64,000 nucleotides of DNA, taken from Haplomitrium mnioides (Eukaryota > Marchantiophyta > Haplomitriopsida > Calobryales). Within the stretch, counting starts at the first letter, position 1; each line of letters begins with the position of its first letter. The position numbers and the translations under genes were made by a program. Shown in pieces: positions 1 through 11,939 of this stretch. The stretch is from NCBI GenBank assembly GCA_049999725.1, contig JBNGIS010032798.1, positions 45,837-109,836 on the forward strand, written 5' to 3'. Under the pieces are notes generated by a model, which saw nothing but the letters and a program-made list of their open reading frames with translations, did not search any database and had not been told where the DNA came from.

Positions 1-429
1 CGCAATGCGGCAAAAGGTGCTAGGTTTAGAAAACATTTTGAAGTTGTAAACTTGAAAATTTTGTCAAATAAAGTTATTTTAAAATAAAATTTGTGGTTCA
101 CACTTCATGCGCGTATGGACATGATGGCACTACAAATTTATAATTTGAAATATAAGCAAAAAACTTAGAGAAAAGCCCAAATGGGTCAAGAGTTGGAGGA
201 GCCAATTTGGAGTTCCAAGATACAAAAGCTTCATAAATCAAACCTTGCGGGGAGTTCAGAGCTTTGTTTTGAAGTCCAAGCAAGAAAAGAGTTTTCAATT
301 ATGCTTTAAAATCCATGGGCGCATAGGGTTCAATAGTAATATTACACAAAGGGTTCAACAATTCAAAAGAAACTAAAATTTATAAATCTATGTACTCAAA
401 GTAGTTACTAGTCAAAAGCATAGACGATA
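1..429. other. Unassigned AT-rich sequence at window edge
   Basis: No gene family is recognised. The minus strand has a 66-codon open stretch at 98-298 without a match I can name. It lies just beyond the 37-bp repeat array and may belong to whatever preceded the left inverted-repeat arm. Isolated repeat-like cores such as catgcgcgtatg (107-118) and gggcgcata (319-327) suggest the array family continues in decayed form. Confidence 0.4.
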
Positions 430-504
430 GAGCAATCTAAGCACTGAATGGGTTCCAAAATTTGCATCAGAGTTTGAGCACGCAAAGGGTTGTAAGTTTT
501 GGAT

Positions 505-885
505 TAGAGTCCCTACGCATGTAAGAGTCTAAGTTCCACATCAGAGTCTATACATTCATAAGGTTCGGAGTTCCACATCAAAGTCTATACGCCCATATGG
601 CTCCAAGTTCTAAATCAAAGTCTATATACGTATAAGGTTTTGAGTTTTGCATGAGGGTCTATGCGTGCATAGGGTTTCAAGTTCTACATTAGAGTCTATT
701 CGCACATAGGGCTTTGAGTTCTGCATCAAAGTCTATCTATGAATAGGGTTCTGAGTTTTGAGTTTTGCATAAGAGTTTGTGAGCACAAGGGGTTCTAAGT
801 TCAACATCAAAGTCTATGGGTATAAGAGGTTCCAAGTTTTGCATCAAAGTCAATGTTAGCAAAAGGTTCAGTAGTTAAGGTGAGA
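505..885. repeat. 37-bp tandem array with palindromic core
   Basis: Units beginning gtct/gtcc start at 509, 546, 583, 620, 657, 694, 731, 774, 812 and 849. The spacing is 37 bp except for one unit of 43 and one of 38. Each unit carries a core like ctatgcgtgcatag (best at 659-672), an inverted repeat with a 2-base loop, followed by ggttt-aagttctacatca. Copies are strongly diverged. The array lies beyond the 3' end of gene T, and a remnant lies at the equivalent position of the right arm. Confidence 0.85.
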
Positions 886-1439
886 GGGAGCTTCAGCAAT
901 CTCAAATTGCAATGCCAAAGAATTCAATAGTCTAAACACTCAAATGCTTCTAACCAACGAGCAAGTTTGAAAAAATATAGTAATATTTTTTATTTCAAAT
1001 AGTTTGACAAACAAAATGAAGATTACTATTTTGTTTGAAGTACATTGATAGAGGATAAGAATCAACTGATCATAATTTATATTGAAAAGTTCAAACGGAC
1101 ATTGAGCTCAATCTCAACAAAAAGAAGCTACGTGAATAAATATACTCATGTACTTTGTGAAATGTACCAAATATAAACTACAATATAAGTTGAAAGTATG
1201 CTAGAAACAATACAATAGAGAAACATTTATTTCAGAAACAAAGTCATATATGGCTTTATTTACTAACCTCCATTTCGTTGGAGTTAGCTTCAAAGAATTC
1301 ACCAAAACACTTAAGATCTCTCTCAATGTTGATCACATTGTTTGATTTTATTTCATTCACTTGAGTATAGATTTCTTTCTCCCTCTCATATTCAAATGGA
1401 TTTGATATAGTAGTTGCTAGAGTGGCTTTCTTCAATTGG

Positions 1440-4400
1440 TTTTTTTTTTTGTGAAAAAAAAATCAAAAGAGAGAATTGAGATATGTTTTATATTCAGTAT
1501 GTCGGTATGTAATTTGGATTTGTGTTTTCCTTTTGTGGATACTATTTTCTCTAGAAAGTATTGTCCAAAAAACGCATCATCAACCTCACAAAAAAACTAT
1601 TGAACATGTACTTGCTTTGTGTTTGGAAGTTCCTCTCCATCAAATGACAAAACTTTGAAGAATTTTGCAATCCAAAATGGTCTACTCTTTCGGTCGAGTG
1701 ATGTAACAACAAAAGTAAACATTTTTGCTTTTACATTGTGTAGGTTGCCAAATTTGTCATTGTATCTTGTTTGATTTGAGCTGGTTTCTTCTCGTGGTCG
1801 AGATGTTCTATTATAGATTGCTTGATGTAGACAAAAAATATGTGCTCTAAGAGAGACTCTTCATCTCACTAGTTAACATCAACCTGAAAAAGTATAGCAA
1901 CGTTTTGAGAATCATTATAAAGTTTGTAAATTGTAAAGCTAGGAACATTAATTATATTTCAAGTCCTCTTTGCTTTCATTCAATGATGTATACCTCAATC
2001 TTGTGTTGGGCAAGAAAAAACTCATGCCATCACTGAATGTCAAAAATCTGTAAAGACCACTTTGTTCACATGAACTTCTCTTGCTTCTTTTTGAAATTGT
2101 TTGATTTAAGAATAAGCCTTCAAAAAGATCAACAGTATACTGAAATTTTCCTTATTCATATTTGGTAGACATTTGAGTTGACAAAAATTGTTTGCTACAA
2201 ATCTTTGTATCTAAATTACTCAACTTGAACTTGAATAGTTGATTGAAGGCTATATCATTAATCTTTTGAACCAAGGAGGGACATTGTTGCAAAAACACTT
2301 TAAAATCCAAGTCTCAAGTAGAAGCGTTACTTGTGGTTTTGGATTATAAGATAGCTGTAGTGTCCTGTTAAGACTCATTAGTGTAAATTTCTTGACATGT
2401 TTCACACATTTTTCAAATCTACTAAACATTTGATCGGTTTGATCATGGGTTTGGTTGACTATTAAAAACCCCACTTTGATTGTTTTTAAGACATTCTTGA
2501 CAATCAAGAGACTAATATATTCAAATAAAAATGGAATTCTTATCCTTTTTGTGTCATAACTATCAAATTGGAGTCACTTCTCAAGTTTATATAGGTTGAG
2601 AAGACTCTTTAAAAAAGAGTATGGTAATTAAACCACCAACAACATGCACACCCACCAAACAATCTTTATCAATGTTATTTTTCGGTAAAAGCTAGTGTGG
2701 AATTACTATTTTCTTTTTATCCATACCATTGATCACAATGCCCAAGTACTTTTGACCATCGGTATATCATTTTCTTTAATAGTTTGCACGTTTTGTTTTT
2801 TCTTTCATTTGCTAATCACAATGAAGAAACAATTGGCAATTATACTTGAGTGCACCATAAATAAACTAATATAAACTAATATTATTAAGAGATAGGTATT
2901 TGCAATTGAGAATTTGAACAAGGTTAAGAGGAGTGCTTAACGCACAAAGAGCTGCAAAGCTTAACAAAACATTTTTAGTAAAAAGAAGACAAAACAAAAG
3001 TAAATCCCCTTGCACTTGGAGTCTTTAATAAGGAGGTAGTTAGAAACAAAATATTGGCTCTATAGTTATGAGAGAATACTAGAGGAAATGAATCTCATAT
3101 GCACAACAACAAGCCCTAAACACGATTTGACTCCAAACGTGCAAAAGATTCCAAACAACAATGACAAACCCTATATGTTACAGGGTTAGAAACAATATCA
3201 ACAATTCATCAGCTTGCTTTACTCTAGGTGCATATAAGATTCAGACCAACAATAACAAACCCTATGTGCGCATTGGATCACAAACACCGACAACATTTAC
3301 TAGGCTAGCCATGACTCTTTGTGCACTTAGGATTCCAACCAAAAAAAAAAAACCCTATATGTTCATAAGGTCACAAACAACAACAACAATTTCTAGGCTT
3401 GTTTTGACTCTATGTGTGCATAAGACTCAAACCAACAATAACAAACCTTATGATCACATTAGGTCACGAATACCAACAACGATTCCTATGCTAGCTATAA
3501 CTCTTTGCATGCTTGAGAGCGTATAGGGTCACAAAAAACAACAATTCCTAGGCTCATTTTGACTCTATGCATGCATAGGATTCAAACTAGCAACAACAAT
3601 TCTTAGACTCACTTTGACTTTATGCGAGTATAGGATTCAAAATAGCAACAACAAACCCTAACCACGATTAAAGTCACAAACATATGTACGCCAAAGGTTA
3701 CAAAAAATAGAAATTCTTAGTCTCTCTTTGAGTTGTGCGTGCATGCTTAGTGAGTTTTGCAAGACTAGAATCTACAAGGTTTGCTAAATAAGTAAACTTT
3801 TTAGATAAAGAATAAAATCAACATCACAATAATCTTGGATTTCAAATGCCAAAGTAGTTTTTTACCTTTGTTAGACTCCAAAATGGATTTCTTCATCATT
3901 GATTTAATTTCTTTGCTAATTTCACAAACAACAAACCTTTTGTGTTTAGGAATTTTGACATTTTGAAAGTGTGTTCTCCAATGCTTTGTAAAAATTAAAA
4001 AAAAACTTGGAAAGCAATTGGGGTTCTTCTTCTTCAAACAAGTTGTATTATAATTTCCCATTTTGTAAAATTGTTTGGAAAATTATAAATTTTGTGAGTC
4101 AATATTCTCTCATATTGTCCTTGAAAAAAATTATCCATCTACTCACGTACAAATACCCTCTAGCAATAATTCTCTATTTCCGAAAGTGCCTATAGATCTA
4201 CATTCTTAAGATTTTATATCCTTTGGATTTTATCATTCTCATGGATAATATTACTTTGAAGGCTCTTCTACATACAACGGCAATGTTTAGTAGAGTAAAT
4301 CAATTGTCAAGAATGGAATCTTTTCTTGGTATTTCCCACTGTAATATGATATCTCGATTCTTTATGCTTTGCCAAAAGTACATTCCTTTTATAGGTTTCA

Positions 4401-5299
4401 AGAAATATGTCTTATGCAACGACAAAAAATATATTTCAATAGCATGAAGTACTCCTCAATGTTGAAATTGACATCAAATCAAGTTTGTTTTTTATAAATG
4501 TCTCATCATGATGAAATTTTGACAAAGAGTTTTCATGTAAAGAGTTTACACATTTGGATTTTGGCCTAGATAAAGAACTCTTATGTTTGGAAGAGCAATT
4601 TGGTTCATAGACAAATCTAACTGTTGAAGACAAAACATTATCTTCAAAATCTTTTGTATCATTAGAAGTACCTTTGATTTTGAAAAATAGTTTTTCAATC
4701 TAAGTAAACAAGTTCGAGTTGTATAAGAACTTGACCAAGCTAAAACAAAATCATCACCAGATTCTTGATCACAAGGAAATGTTTTTTTCCAAAATAATTG
4801 GAGCTATGGGGGATAACTATAGAGAAATATTTTGCAATTGAGAATTATTACCTAAACTGTCATATGACAATTCTACTAGTCACTTTCTATTTCCAAACAT
4901 CTTTGCAGTCTTTGTTTCAAGTCTAACTTGAAAAGAAATACTTTTTCAATTGAATTTTTCCAAAGGTGATAGCATATTGCAATCAAAATTGAAATAGCTA
5001 TATGATTTGTTCTTCTAGACTTATCAACAAACATTTTTTTGATCCTGGATTTTGTTGTCTTCATTGGTTGCTGACAAAAACACCTTAACAATTTTTTGAA
5101 GATTGAAACATGAATGCCAACAAGTAGACTTCAAGGTGTCACTCTTCTTCTTGATTTTTAGTGGAAGAGTTCTAGTTTTGTTGAAATGAATTTTGGTTGG
5201 AGTATCAAACCGTATACGCGCATTGGGAGTGGTGTTTTGAAAATCTCTAACTTGAGTTAACTTTGATTGCCTAACCAGTATGTTAGATCCCAAGCGCAA
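1440..5299 (-). pseudogene. Gene T, left copy: DUF7869-like transposase-type pseudogene
   Basis: A decayed minus-strand gene is recognised by comparison with the right copy at 13,772-16,905. In order it shows an N-terminal block with RDFQNT..NARI (about 5,240-5,190), then KHWRTHF and VKIPK..RFVVCE (about 3,985-3,900). A block with the tract THDQTDQMFSRF follows (about 2,450-2,415), and then LQLSYNPK. The C-terminal block is RPFWIAK..DAFFGQYF (about 1,700-1,530). The G-H-T-H-x-x-x-D-Q-M-F-S-R pattern and the preceding hydrophobic stretch are what I know from plant DUF7869-type proteins, a transposase-like family with an RNase H-like fold. The start equivalent to the right copy reads ATA here. 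An intron between the second and third blocks holds a 92-bp array. Stops and frameshifts are numerous, so no product is expected. The family call is from memory. Confidence 0.6.
3120..3700. repeat. About 92-bp tandem array inside a gene T intron, left copy
   Basis: The motif accctat-gtgcgcat starts at about 3,260, 3,352 and 3,445, giving a period of about 92 bp. A shorter unit follows near 3,521. Each unit holds two cores, one after aaaccctat and one after gactctat (for example ctatgcatgcatagg at 3,562-3,576). The cores are separated by cacaaacaacaacaa and taggctagc-ttgact stretches. The equivalent array, inverted, is at 15,075-15,720. Confidence 0.75.
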
Positions 5300-5969
5300 A
5301 TATTGTTAAGTTTATGATCCCATGTGTGCATAGGGTTTGCTCCTACGATCTTCATCTATTGACATATCTTGTTGAACAATATATATGTTTTTGCCAAAAG
5401 TACTAGCCATCACATTTGATACTATTGGTTTGCAAATGCTTTCGTGCTTATAATGACAATTTGAAAGCTGATTAAAAAGCAAGATACTTGAATTTCTAAC
5501 TATTTCCTATTCCTTCACGCTTCTACTATTTAAAACTCACAAAAAATAGAAAACTCAATGAATTCTTGGAGTAGACAACTACAATGCATACTTGTATCCA
5601 ACTTAAACTTGTTTTTTCTTAAAAAAATTCAACAAACAACAAAATAGTGCAAATTTTTTAGAAAAAAAAAAACTTAAAAGATGCATATAAGCATGTCTTT
5701 ATATTCTTATCATTTTTTCACCATGGGTAACTATGTGGTGAGAACTACATTTTTTGTGAGAAAATCAGTTTTTTAGTTTATGTTTTAAAAACAACGATAA
5801 TGGAAAGTTTCTTTCCAATGACGCAAACATACTTGTGAGATTAATTTTTTTACTTGTGTGTATTTTTTCATTTATCTAGTATTTGGCTGTATTTTGCCAT
5901 AGAGTTTCACATTGGCATTTGTCTTACGTTTTTAGCAACAAGTATTCTTTAATGTTCATACAAAAGAAA
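5300..5969. promoter_or_regulatory. Divergent intergenic region between genes T and M, left copy
   Basis: This 670-bp AT-rich stretch separates the inferred starts of gene T (minus) and gene M (plus). It corresponds, inverted, to 13,002-13,771. A block around acaaaatagtgcaaattt (about 5,638-5,657) is identical in both arms although most surrounding sequence has diverged. Palindromic cores (gtatacgcgcat at 5,211-5,222, catgtgtgcatagg near 5,321-5,335) lie next to the T start. I infer a shared bidirectional promoter; no TATA box is assigned. Confidence 0.45.
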
Positions 5970-7770
5970 ATGGCAACAGACGTAGCAACTCCAAAACTGG
6001 CTCAACTAAAACCATATCGATATGTCAATGTTTTGAGACTTTTGGAGCCCACTTAAATAGCCAGCAAATACCTAGTTTGTTGTGGAACGATAAAGAGCTC
6101 TTAACATCATCTATACATTTTTCAAGAGGAAGGCAAGAAATTCAACATGGGTCTTTTGGTGCAAGTCATAATGGTACGAGAAGGCGAGAGAGCCCATATT
6201 AGGCTTCTTGTGGAGTGTGAAGAAGTCACTAGTTTGTACAATGCCTCCAAGAAATTTTGCTTCAGAAAAATGAAGGCCAGAGATCCATTTAGCTTGGACT
6301 TATAGCATGTGTACAAGGATGAAAAGGTAAGCATTCCTAACTTAACTTTTTGTTTTGTGGTCAGGAGTCCAAACGTGATGTGACACCAAAGTCTATGCTT
6401 TCATGAACTCCATTGTCAAAAAGCACTAGAACTTGTGAGTCCATACACGCATGGACTCTTGAATCTTTGCTAGCCATGACTCTAGAGCAACAAAAAATTC
6501 AAATGTCAACTAGCAAAAAAGTTGACAGTAGTTGCCAAGAGTAGAAAGAAAGTTGGGGTCATTGAAGAAATCCTTGATGAGCAAGATCAGCTCCAACCTT
6601 GGTCTCTTATCCAATCACTTTTTTGCTCCACTATCAACAAGCAAAAGAGTAGAAGGCTAGGTAGTAGAATGAAACTATTGCTCATAGTTTGTTGGTTGGT
6701 CTTGACATAGGTGAAGTTGATTTGCAATTTTATTTTCATGGACTCAATGTGGCATTTTATCAAGTCTATAGGCAATCAAATGCAACGTAGTTGATGGGAT
6801 TAGTGAAATCCAAAACTTTCACTTGTGCCACAGATGATATTCCTTGTAGTTGCAATGACAAGGAACGTAAGCATGATGATGCTTTTGACATAGTTTCATC
6901 CATTGCGTCGGTTGCCACACCAGATTTTCAGTCATTTATTATTATTCAATCTTTGTAAAAGTTTGGCATCATCAAAGATGCACCTTTGGAAGTTTGTTGC
7001 GATATTGATCATAGTATCTGGTTTGTCTTCTAGTAGTTTCTTTTTTTTTAATACTTTGTTAGTATGTTTGTTTTGTAGTTGATTTATTTTCTTGTTATGT
7101 CTTAAATATTTTATAGTATTGCTACACAAAAAAAATTATTCTTCATTTTTACGGTACTAAAACTTGCTTATAACCACAAGTATTAGACGATGGGCTATTG
7201 GATGAAGGAAGGAAAGCAAAGCATGAAGACATTTAACCTCCGATCGGACAATGCGACCACAAGATCATATAGAGTTTTTCAATTGTTTTATGGTTTCTTC
7301 CAAGCTTAAACATCCAAAAAATGATGCTTCTATAAATGTTTACTAAAAGCCATATGCTCTTTGTAACTCTTTTATTGATCATTTGTTTTTAAAGTAATAT
7401 TGAGTATTAAATCTTTGCTATGGGTCCAACTTAGGCTTAGTCTGTGCCTTGAGATTAATGTGGAATATTATTACAATGGAATATGATAAAAATAATCTAT
7501 CTATTTTCCACAATGTGTTTTGACGATGGCTTCTTTGTTCTTTTTCACCAAGTTTGAGACTGTATATGCTTACCATGAGGAGCATGTTCCTTCTTGTCCA
7601 ACAAGTGCATTTAATTTATGAGATTTAGTAGTTATTTATGAGATTAGAAAGTCCCAATAAGACTCATCAACAACTATAGATGCTCAAGCTTCTCAGTAAA
7701 TAGATCTAGAGGATTTGATATGTCCTAAAAAGGACAAGATTGACAAAGAAGCAACTAGCAAATGTACATT
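5970..7770 (+). pseudogene. Gene M, left copy: unrecognised protein with a methyltransferase-like motif
   Basis: The start ATG at 5970 (MATDVATPKLAQLKP) aligns with the right-arm start at 13,001 (MVSQAIAPKLAHPKP). Next come YLVCCGTI and EEGKKFNMGLLVQV (about 6,075-6,165) and a basic FRKMKARDPFSLDL segment. A consensus splice donor follows at 6,327 (gaaaag|gtaagc). After the intron come AKSRKKVGVIEE (about 6,530-6,570), VAFYQVYRQSNA (about 6,748-6,785), DDIPC (about 6,835-6,850) and FDIVSSIASVATPDF. The C-terminal block is near 7,570-7,760. About 3 kb of exon and intron present in the right copy is missing. In-frame stops (for example before HVYKDEK) show it is dead. D-I-P-C sits where the right copy has D-I-T-Y; the family is not identified. 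Confidence 0.55.
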
Positions 7771-7780
7771 TTTATATATA

Positions 7781-8719
7781 ATAAAGTGTTTGATTACAAA
7801 ACATTGTTGAAGTCCAAGCTTGTAGAGATGCATGTGTTTAAATAAATGACTTTTTGATTAAAAAAAAAAAGATAGTGTGCAAGATGTTTGTGTTGAAGTT
7901 AATATTGGTGAGGGCATCTCTATATGAATGAATGAGTTTATGATAAAACAATAGATAATATGTAAGATGTTTGCAATGAAAACAATCACTACTTTGAACC
8001 AAGAACAGCTACTAAGTTCCTGTTTCATTTATCAAAATTGTTTTTCTTGAGCTTGCAATTTGCTTCATTCACATACTTATAGTATTTCATAAAAAAAATT
8101 TATGCTCAATATTTCAAAGGAAAGTAAAATTAAAAATATTATATTTAAGTAAGATAAGCAACTAAGATAAAATATTTATAAAATATATTAAACCTAAATC
8201 ATGATATTTTAATGTTCTCCTACAATATTCAAAAGACCTTTATCTTACAAAAACCTAAAACATTTACTGAAAATAAATTCAAAGAAAAGATGAAGCTGAG
8301 ACAAGCATTTACATCTTCATCTACAATCTATTAACATATGCTTTCAACTTCCACACAAATGTATTATAGAAATAAAATCACACAAGCAACTGAGGTGAAG
8401 CATGATTTCCTAATTCATAACTTTAATATATATTCTAAGTAGATCAAAAAAAATCAAAAAAATCTGGCGTACAAAGACTACTTATCTCCAAACATATATT
8501 ATTTGAACACAAAGATCCATGCCAACATAGAATTCATTGCTTACATTATACATAGTGCACATTGCTTTATTCAAAATTCATTCAATCTTACAAGATAGCT
8601 CGTTACGCATGAACTTATAACATATACATAAAACATTTTCAAAATGAATGATCATTTTTTCAAATATATGCATTCAAAAGACCTTAGATTTAATCTTTTA
8701 TTGAAGTTGAATACTTTAT
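7781..8719. other. AT-rich spacer at the centre of the inverted duplication
   Basis: This is about 0.94 kb between the convergent 3' ends of the two gene M copies. There is a short local duplication: gatagtgtgcaagatgtttgt at about 7,871 resembles gataatatgtaagatgtttgc at about 7,946. I see no coding similarity, terminal repeat or target duplication here. Confidence 0.5.
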
Positions 8720-10039
8720 TATATGAAAAAAAATGCATCATTCAGCTGCTTCTTCTTTAGTCTTGTCTTTATTATGACAGATTGTATCCTCTACATCAAT
8801 TAAGTGAGAAGTCTAAGCATCTCCAGCCATCAATAAATCATGTCAGGACTTTTTAGTCCCTAAAATGGCTATAGAGTCATTAGCAGCACCAAATGTATCA
8901 CGTGGAACAGACTTCTTGTGGTAAGCATAAACTATTTTCGACTTCGTAACATTTGATGGCAAAGATGACATCATCAAAACTCTTTGTAGAATATAGATGG
9001 ACTACCATCTATCATACTCTATGGCAACATAATTGCACATTAATCTAAGTGCACAAACTAAGCATGTGTTGGACCTAGAGCAAAGATCTAACATCCAATC
9101 TTGGTCAAATAAATAAATGATCAATGGAAAAATTATAAAGTGTCTCCAGCTTGTGATGAACTTATACAAGAGCATCATCTTCTGGACGTTAAAGTTTTGC
9201 ACAAAGCTAAACACATCTCGTATAATTTGAGAGGCCACTAGTTGCATCTTTTAATTGTAGATTGAATAACTTCACGTTGCAATTCTCTTTCTTTGTCCAA
9301 TAGCTTACCATCCAATACTTATGGGCATGCACAATTTTAGGACCACTATAGTGACAAATATTGGTTTTGTCATTACAATAATCAAATAAAATTTATAAGC
9401 AACAACAAGAAAAGAAATCAAGTTCCAAGAAAATATACTAACAAAGAATAGAAAACGAAGCTTTAAGAAGACTTACTAGATGTCATAGTCGATGGTGCAA
9501 TAGACTTTCAGAAGAGCATCCTCAATGATGTTGGACTATTGCAAATAATGAATAATTACAAAGCACCAAAACTTTGATATTGTAATAGCCACAAAAGATG
9601 AAACCATATCAAAAATATCATCCTTTTTAAAGGGCTCCAAATCATTATGCTTGCATTTTTGAAAGCTATAACCATAAGTAATATCAGCAATAACAAGAGT
9701 GAAACCTTGTGGTTTCACTAGGCCATTAAGTTGTTTGGCGTTGGACTCCCCGTGAGCTTGATAAAACACCATATTTAATACGCCAATATAGGTCTACAAA
9801 TGACTGTTTTTCTTATTTGTAGCTCTCTCCGACACAGGGACAACAACTTTATTCTACTGTATGGCTTTCCACTCTCTAGCTTTCTGACAATGAGACAAAG
9901 GTTGGGGCTTGGTCTTGATCTTCTATAGCTTCTTCAACCCTAGTTTTCTTTCTGCCCTTGGAAGTTGATGTCAACTTTTTCCAAGTTGATATTTGAACTT
10001 GGAATGTTGAGTCCAAGCCCAAATGGACCACAAAGATTT

Positions 10040-10320
10040 CATACGCACATAGACTAAAGAGTTATTGCAAGCTTGGATTGAAGAGCCCCTACGTGCATTG
10101 ACTCTTTAGTCCATGTGCCATTAGACTCTTCAGCCCATGCACATATGGACTCTTTAGTCTAGACACGCTTGGACTTTGCGTAGTTCCAACAGGCTTGGAC
10201 TAAAGAATCCATGCATTCATGAACTCTACAAATTCCAAACACCTTTGAGCTGAAGATTCCAAGCACAAAAGAAGTTTAGAGTCCATGCATGTATGGACTC
10301 TTTGTGGTTCTTATGCGTAA
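10040..10320. repeat. 24-bp repeat cluster in a gene M intron, right copy
   Basis: Units of gactctttagtccatg type recur at about 24-bp spacing from about 10,120 to 10,250, and more loosely to 10,310. The best palindrome is gagtccatgcatgtatggactc (10,279-10,300 region). The core is the same as in the 11,940-12,615 array, so this intron was seeded by the same motif but expanded less. Confidence 0.7.
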
Positions 10321-11939
10321 GGTATAAATTTTCAAAAGATAAAATTTTCAAAAGATAAATAAACTTAAAGTAATTTCAAATGCAAAAGAAAAACACTTAC
10401 TAACAATTTCTTAAAATTTGAGTAAAAGGAGGACATTTTTTATTCAGTTGTGTGGATGGTATACTCCATTCTTCCCTCCTCTTAAGTGGTACAACAAACC
10501 TCTAAGCAAAAAGATTTTACCACCACCGCCAAAAATTTATGTCTTTCTAGTTCTCTAGACATCTCTTCAATTGAAAGCTCTATGACTTCCACTCTCTTCA
10601 AAATAGAAAGTTTTATTTTGTCATCAAGACCTTGAAAAGACCTCTTGAACGTCCATTTCATGTCTTCCATTCACAAAAAACCTTTGGCTTTAGGTTTTGA
10701 CCTTTGACCAAGCTCTCACATTCCAAAAATACTCTGCTACAACTTCTAGAGCTCTCCACTGCATAAGGCCAACTCAAGGATGAACTTTGTTTAATTTTAA
10801 AAGCCTTTAAAACCAACTCTCTCTTTAGCTTTTAGGATGAAATCATCTTGCTCTCTATAAAAATTTTGATGTCAATACTTGACCTTTTGAACAGAGGTCA
10901 TTTCCAACCTATACTTCTAGTCGGAGTTGTCATTAGTAGAAAAAATATAGGTTTCTATTGGTGTGAGCTCCACATAAGTAACAATTGCAGAGTGACAACA
11001 TTGGATTCTTTGCTTTGTATTTGGTGATCAAAAGCTACCTTGCAGCAATGCTATCATTGCCTCTACCAATCTTGCATTAGTACTTGTCATGGTTTCTAAT
11101 ATCAAATTATGAGTTGCCTTTTAACCATCACTTTGGGTCCATAATCACTATAAAAAATGAGTGGGCGTACTTGCTTGTCAACAAGACAAGTAACTCCACA
11201 AAGTCCTTGTTTAGTCGCTTTACTTGGAAAGAACCCCAATTGTCCATTCCACGCTTAGGCTCATTCAAGTTTTTCAACCAAATAGTGATAGTTTCTCCAC
11301 AAAGCATTCAACACTCAATAGCAAACTTGTGAATTTTATTTTTGTCTTCTTCGGACACTATATGAGGATCCACTTGTTCCCTCTCCTGAAATGTCTTGAG
11401 CCTCTTGTGCACTTGCCTCTTTCATCTTGAGGTTGGTGGATTTTACAAACTCTCAAGCTCAAGCTCCTCATCAAAGCTGCAGGAAGAGGAAAAAGAAGAA
11501 GAAGTCAAAGAAGAACTCAAAGGAGAACGTGAATGCACAAGCTCCTCACGATCTATTTGTACTTGCACTGGCTTCTTTTTTTGCAAAGCTAGCTTTTTTT
11601 ATGTTGAACCTTCTACCAACTTTGACGCTTTTCTTTTCTTTGGAGCCGATGGTGCATTGGTTGCTCCAATTGTAAATCTTGCCATACTTGGATGAGGAAC
11701 AAACTAAGCCATGCTCAACCCAAGTTTGATCTTCAAAATCTTTGGTGTTAAAGAAAAATTGATAAAATCTCTTTCCACCTACTTTGCATCTGAGTATGTG
11801 TTGACAAAATTGGAAAGAAACTTCAAAAACTAAAAAACAAGAAAAGTATTAGAATCAAAATCTTATATTGAAAAATAACAGACAAGTAAAACAAAATTGA
11901 CGATATGACTTACAACTTCATGCATGCATAGACTTGTGG

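Larger units (their letters stand above)
430..7780. repeat. Left arm of a diverged inverted duplication
   Basis: Read in reverse complement, this arm matches 8,720-17,398 in order. The matched pairs are 760-870 with 17,285-17,395, 1,440-1,760 with 16,579-16,900, 2,250-2,700 with 15,990-16,500, 3,850-4,060 with 14,720-14,900, 5,050-5,300 with 13,770-13,970, 5,970-6,330 with 13,001-12,640, 6,745-6,950 with 9,772-9,536, and 7,480-7,760 with 8,990-8,740. Similarity is clearest in translation, and the nucleotide match is old and gapped. A 21-base non-coding block at about 5,637-5,657 recurs exactly, inverted, at about 13,333-13,353. The left arm lacks about 3 kb of gene M sequence present on the right. 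Confidence 0.85.

Noticed and set aside
505-885. CRISPR-like regular spacing of 37-bp repeats
   Set aside because: Units are contiguous and degenerate with no unique spacers between conserved repeats, and the context is plant nuclear DNA.
3100-3760. aaaccctat motifs resembling plant telomere repeats (interstitial telomere)
   Set aside because: The motif occurs once per 92-bp unit as one half of the ctatgc/gcatag palindrome, never as tandem 7-bp repeats.
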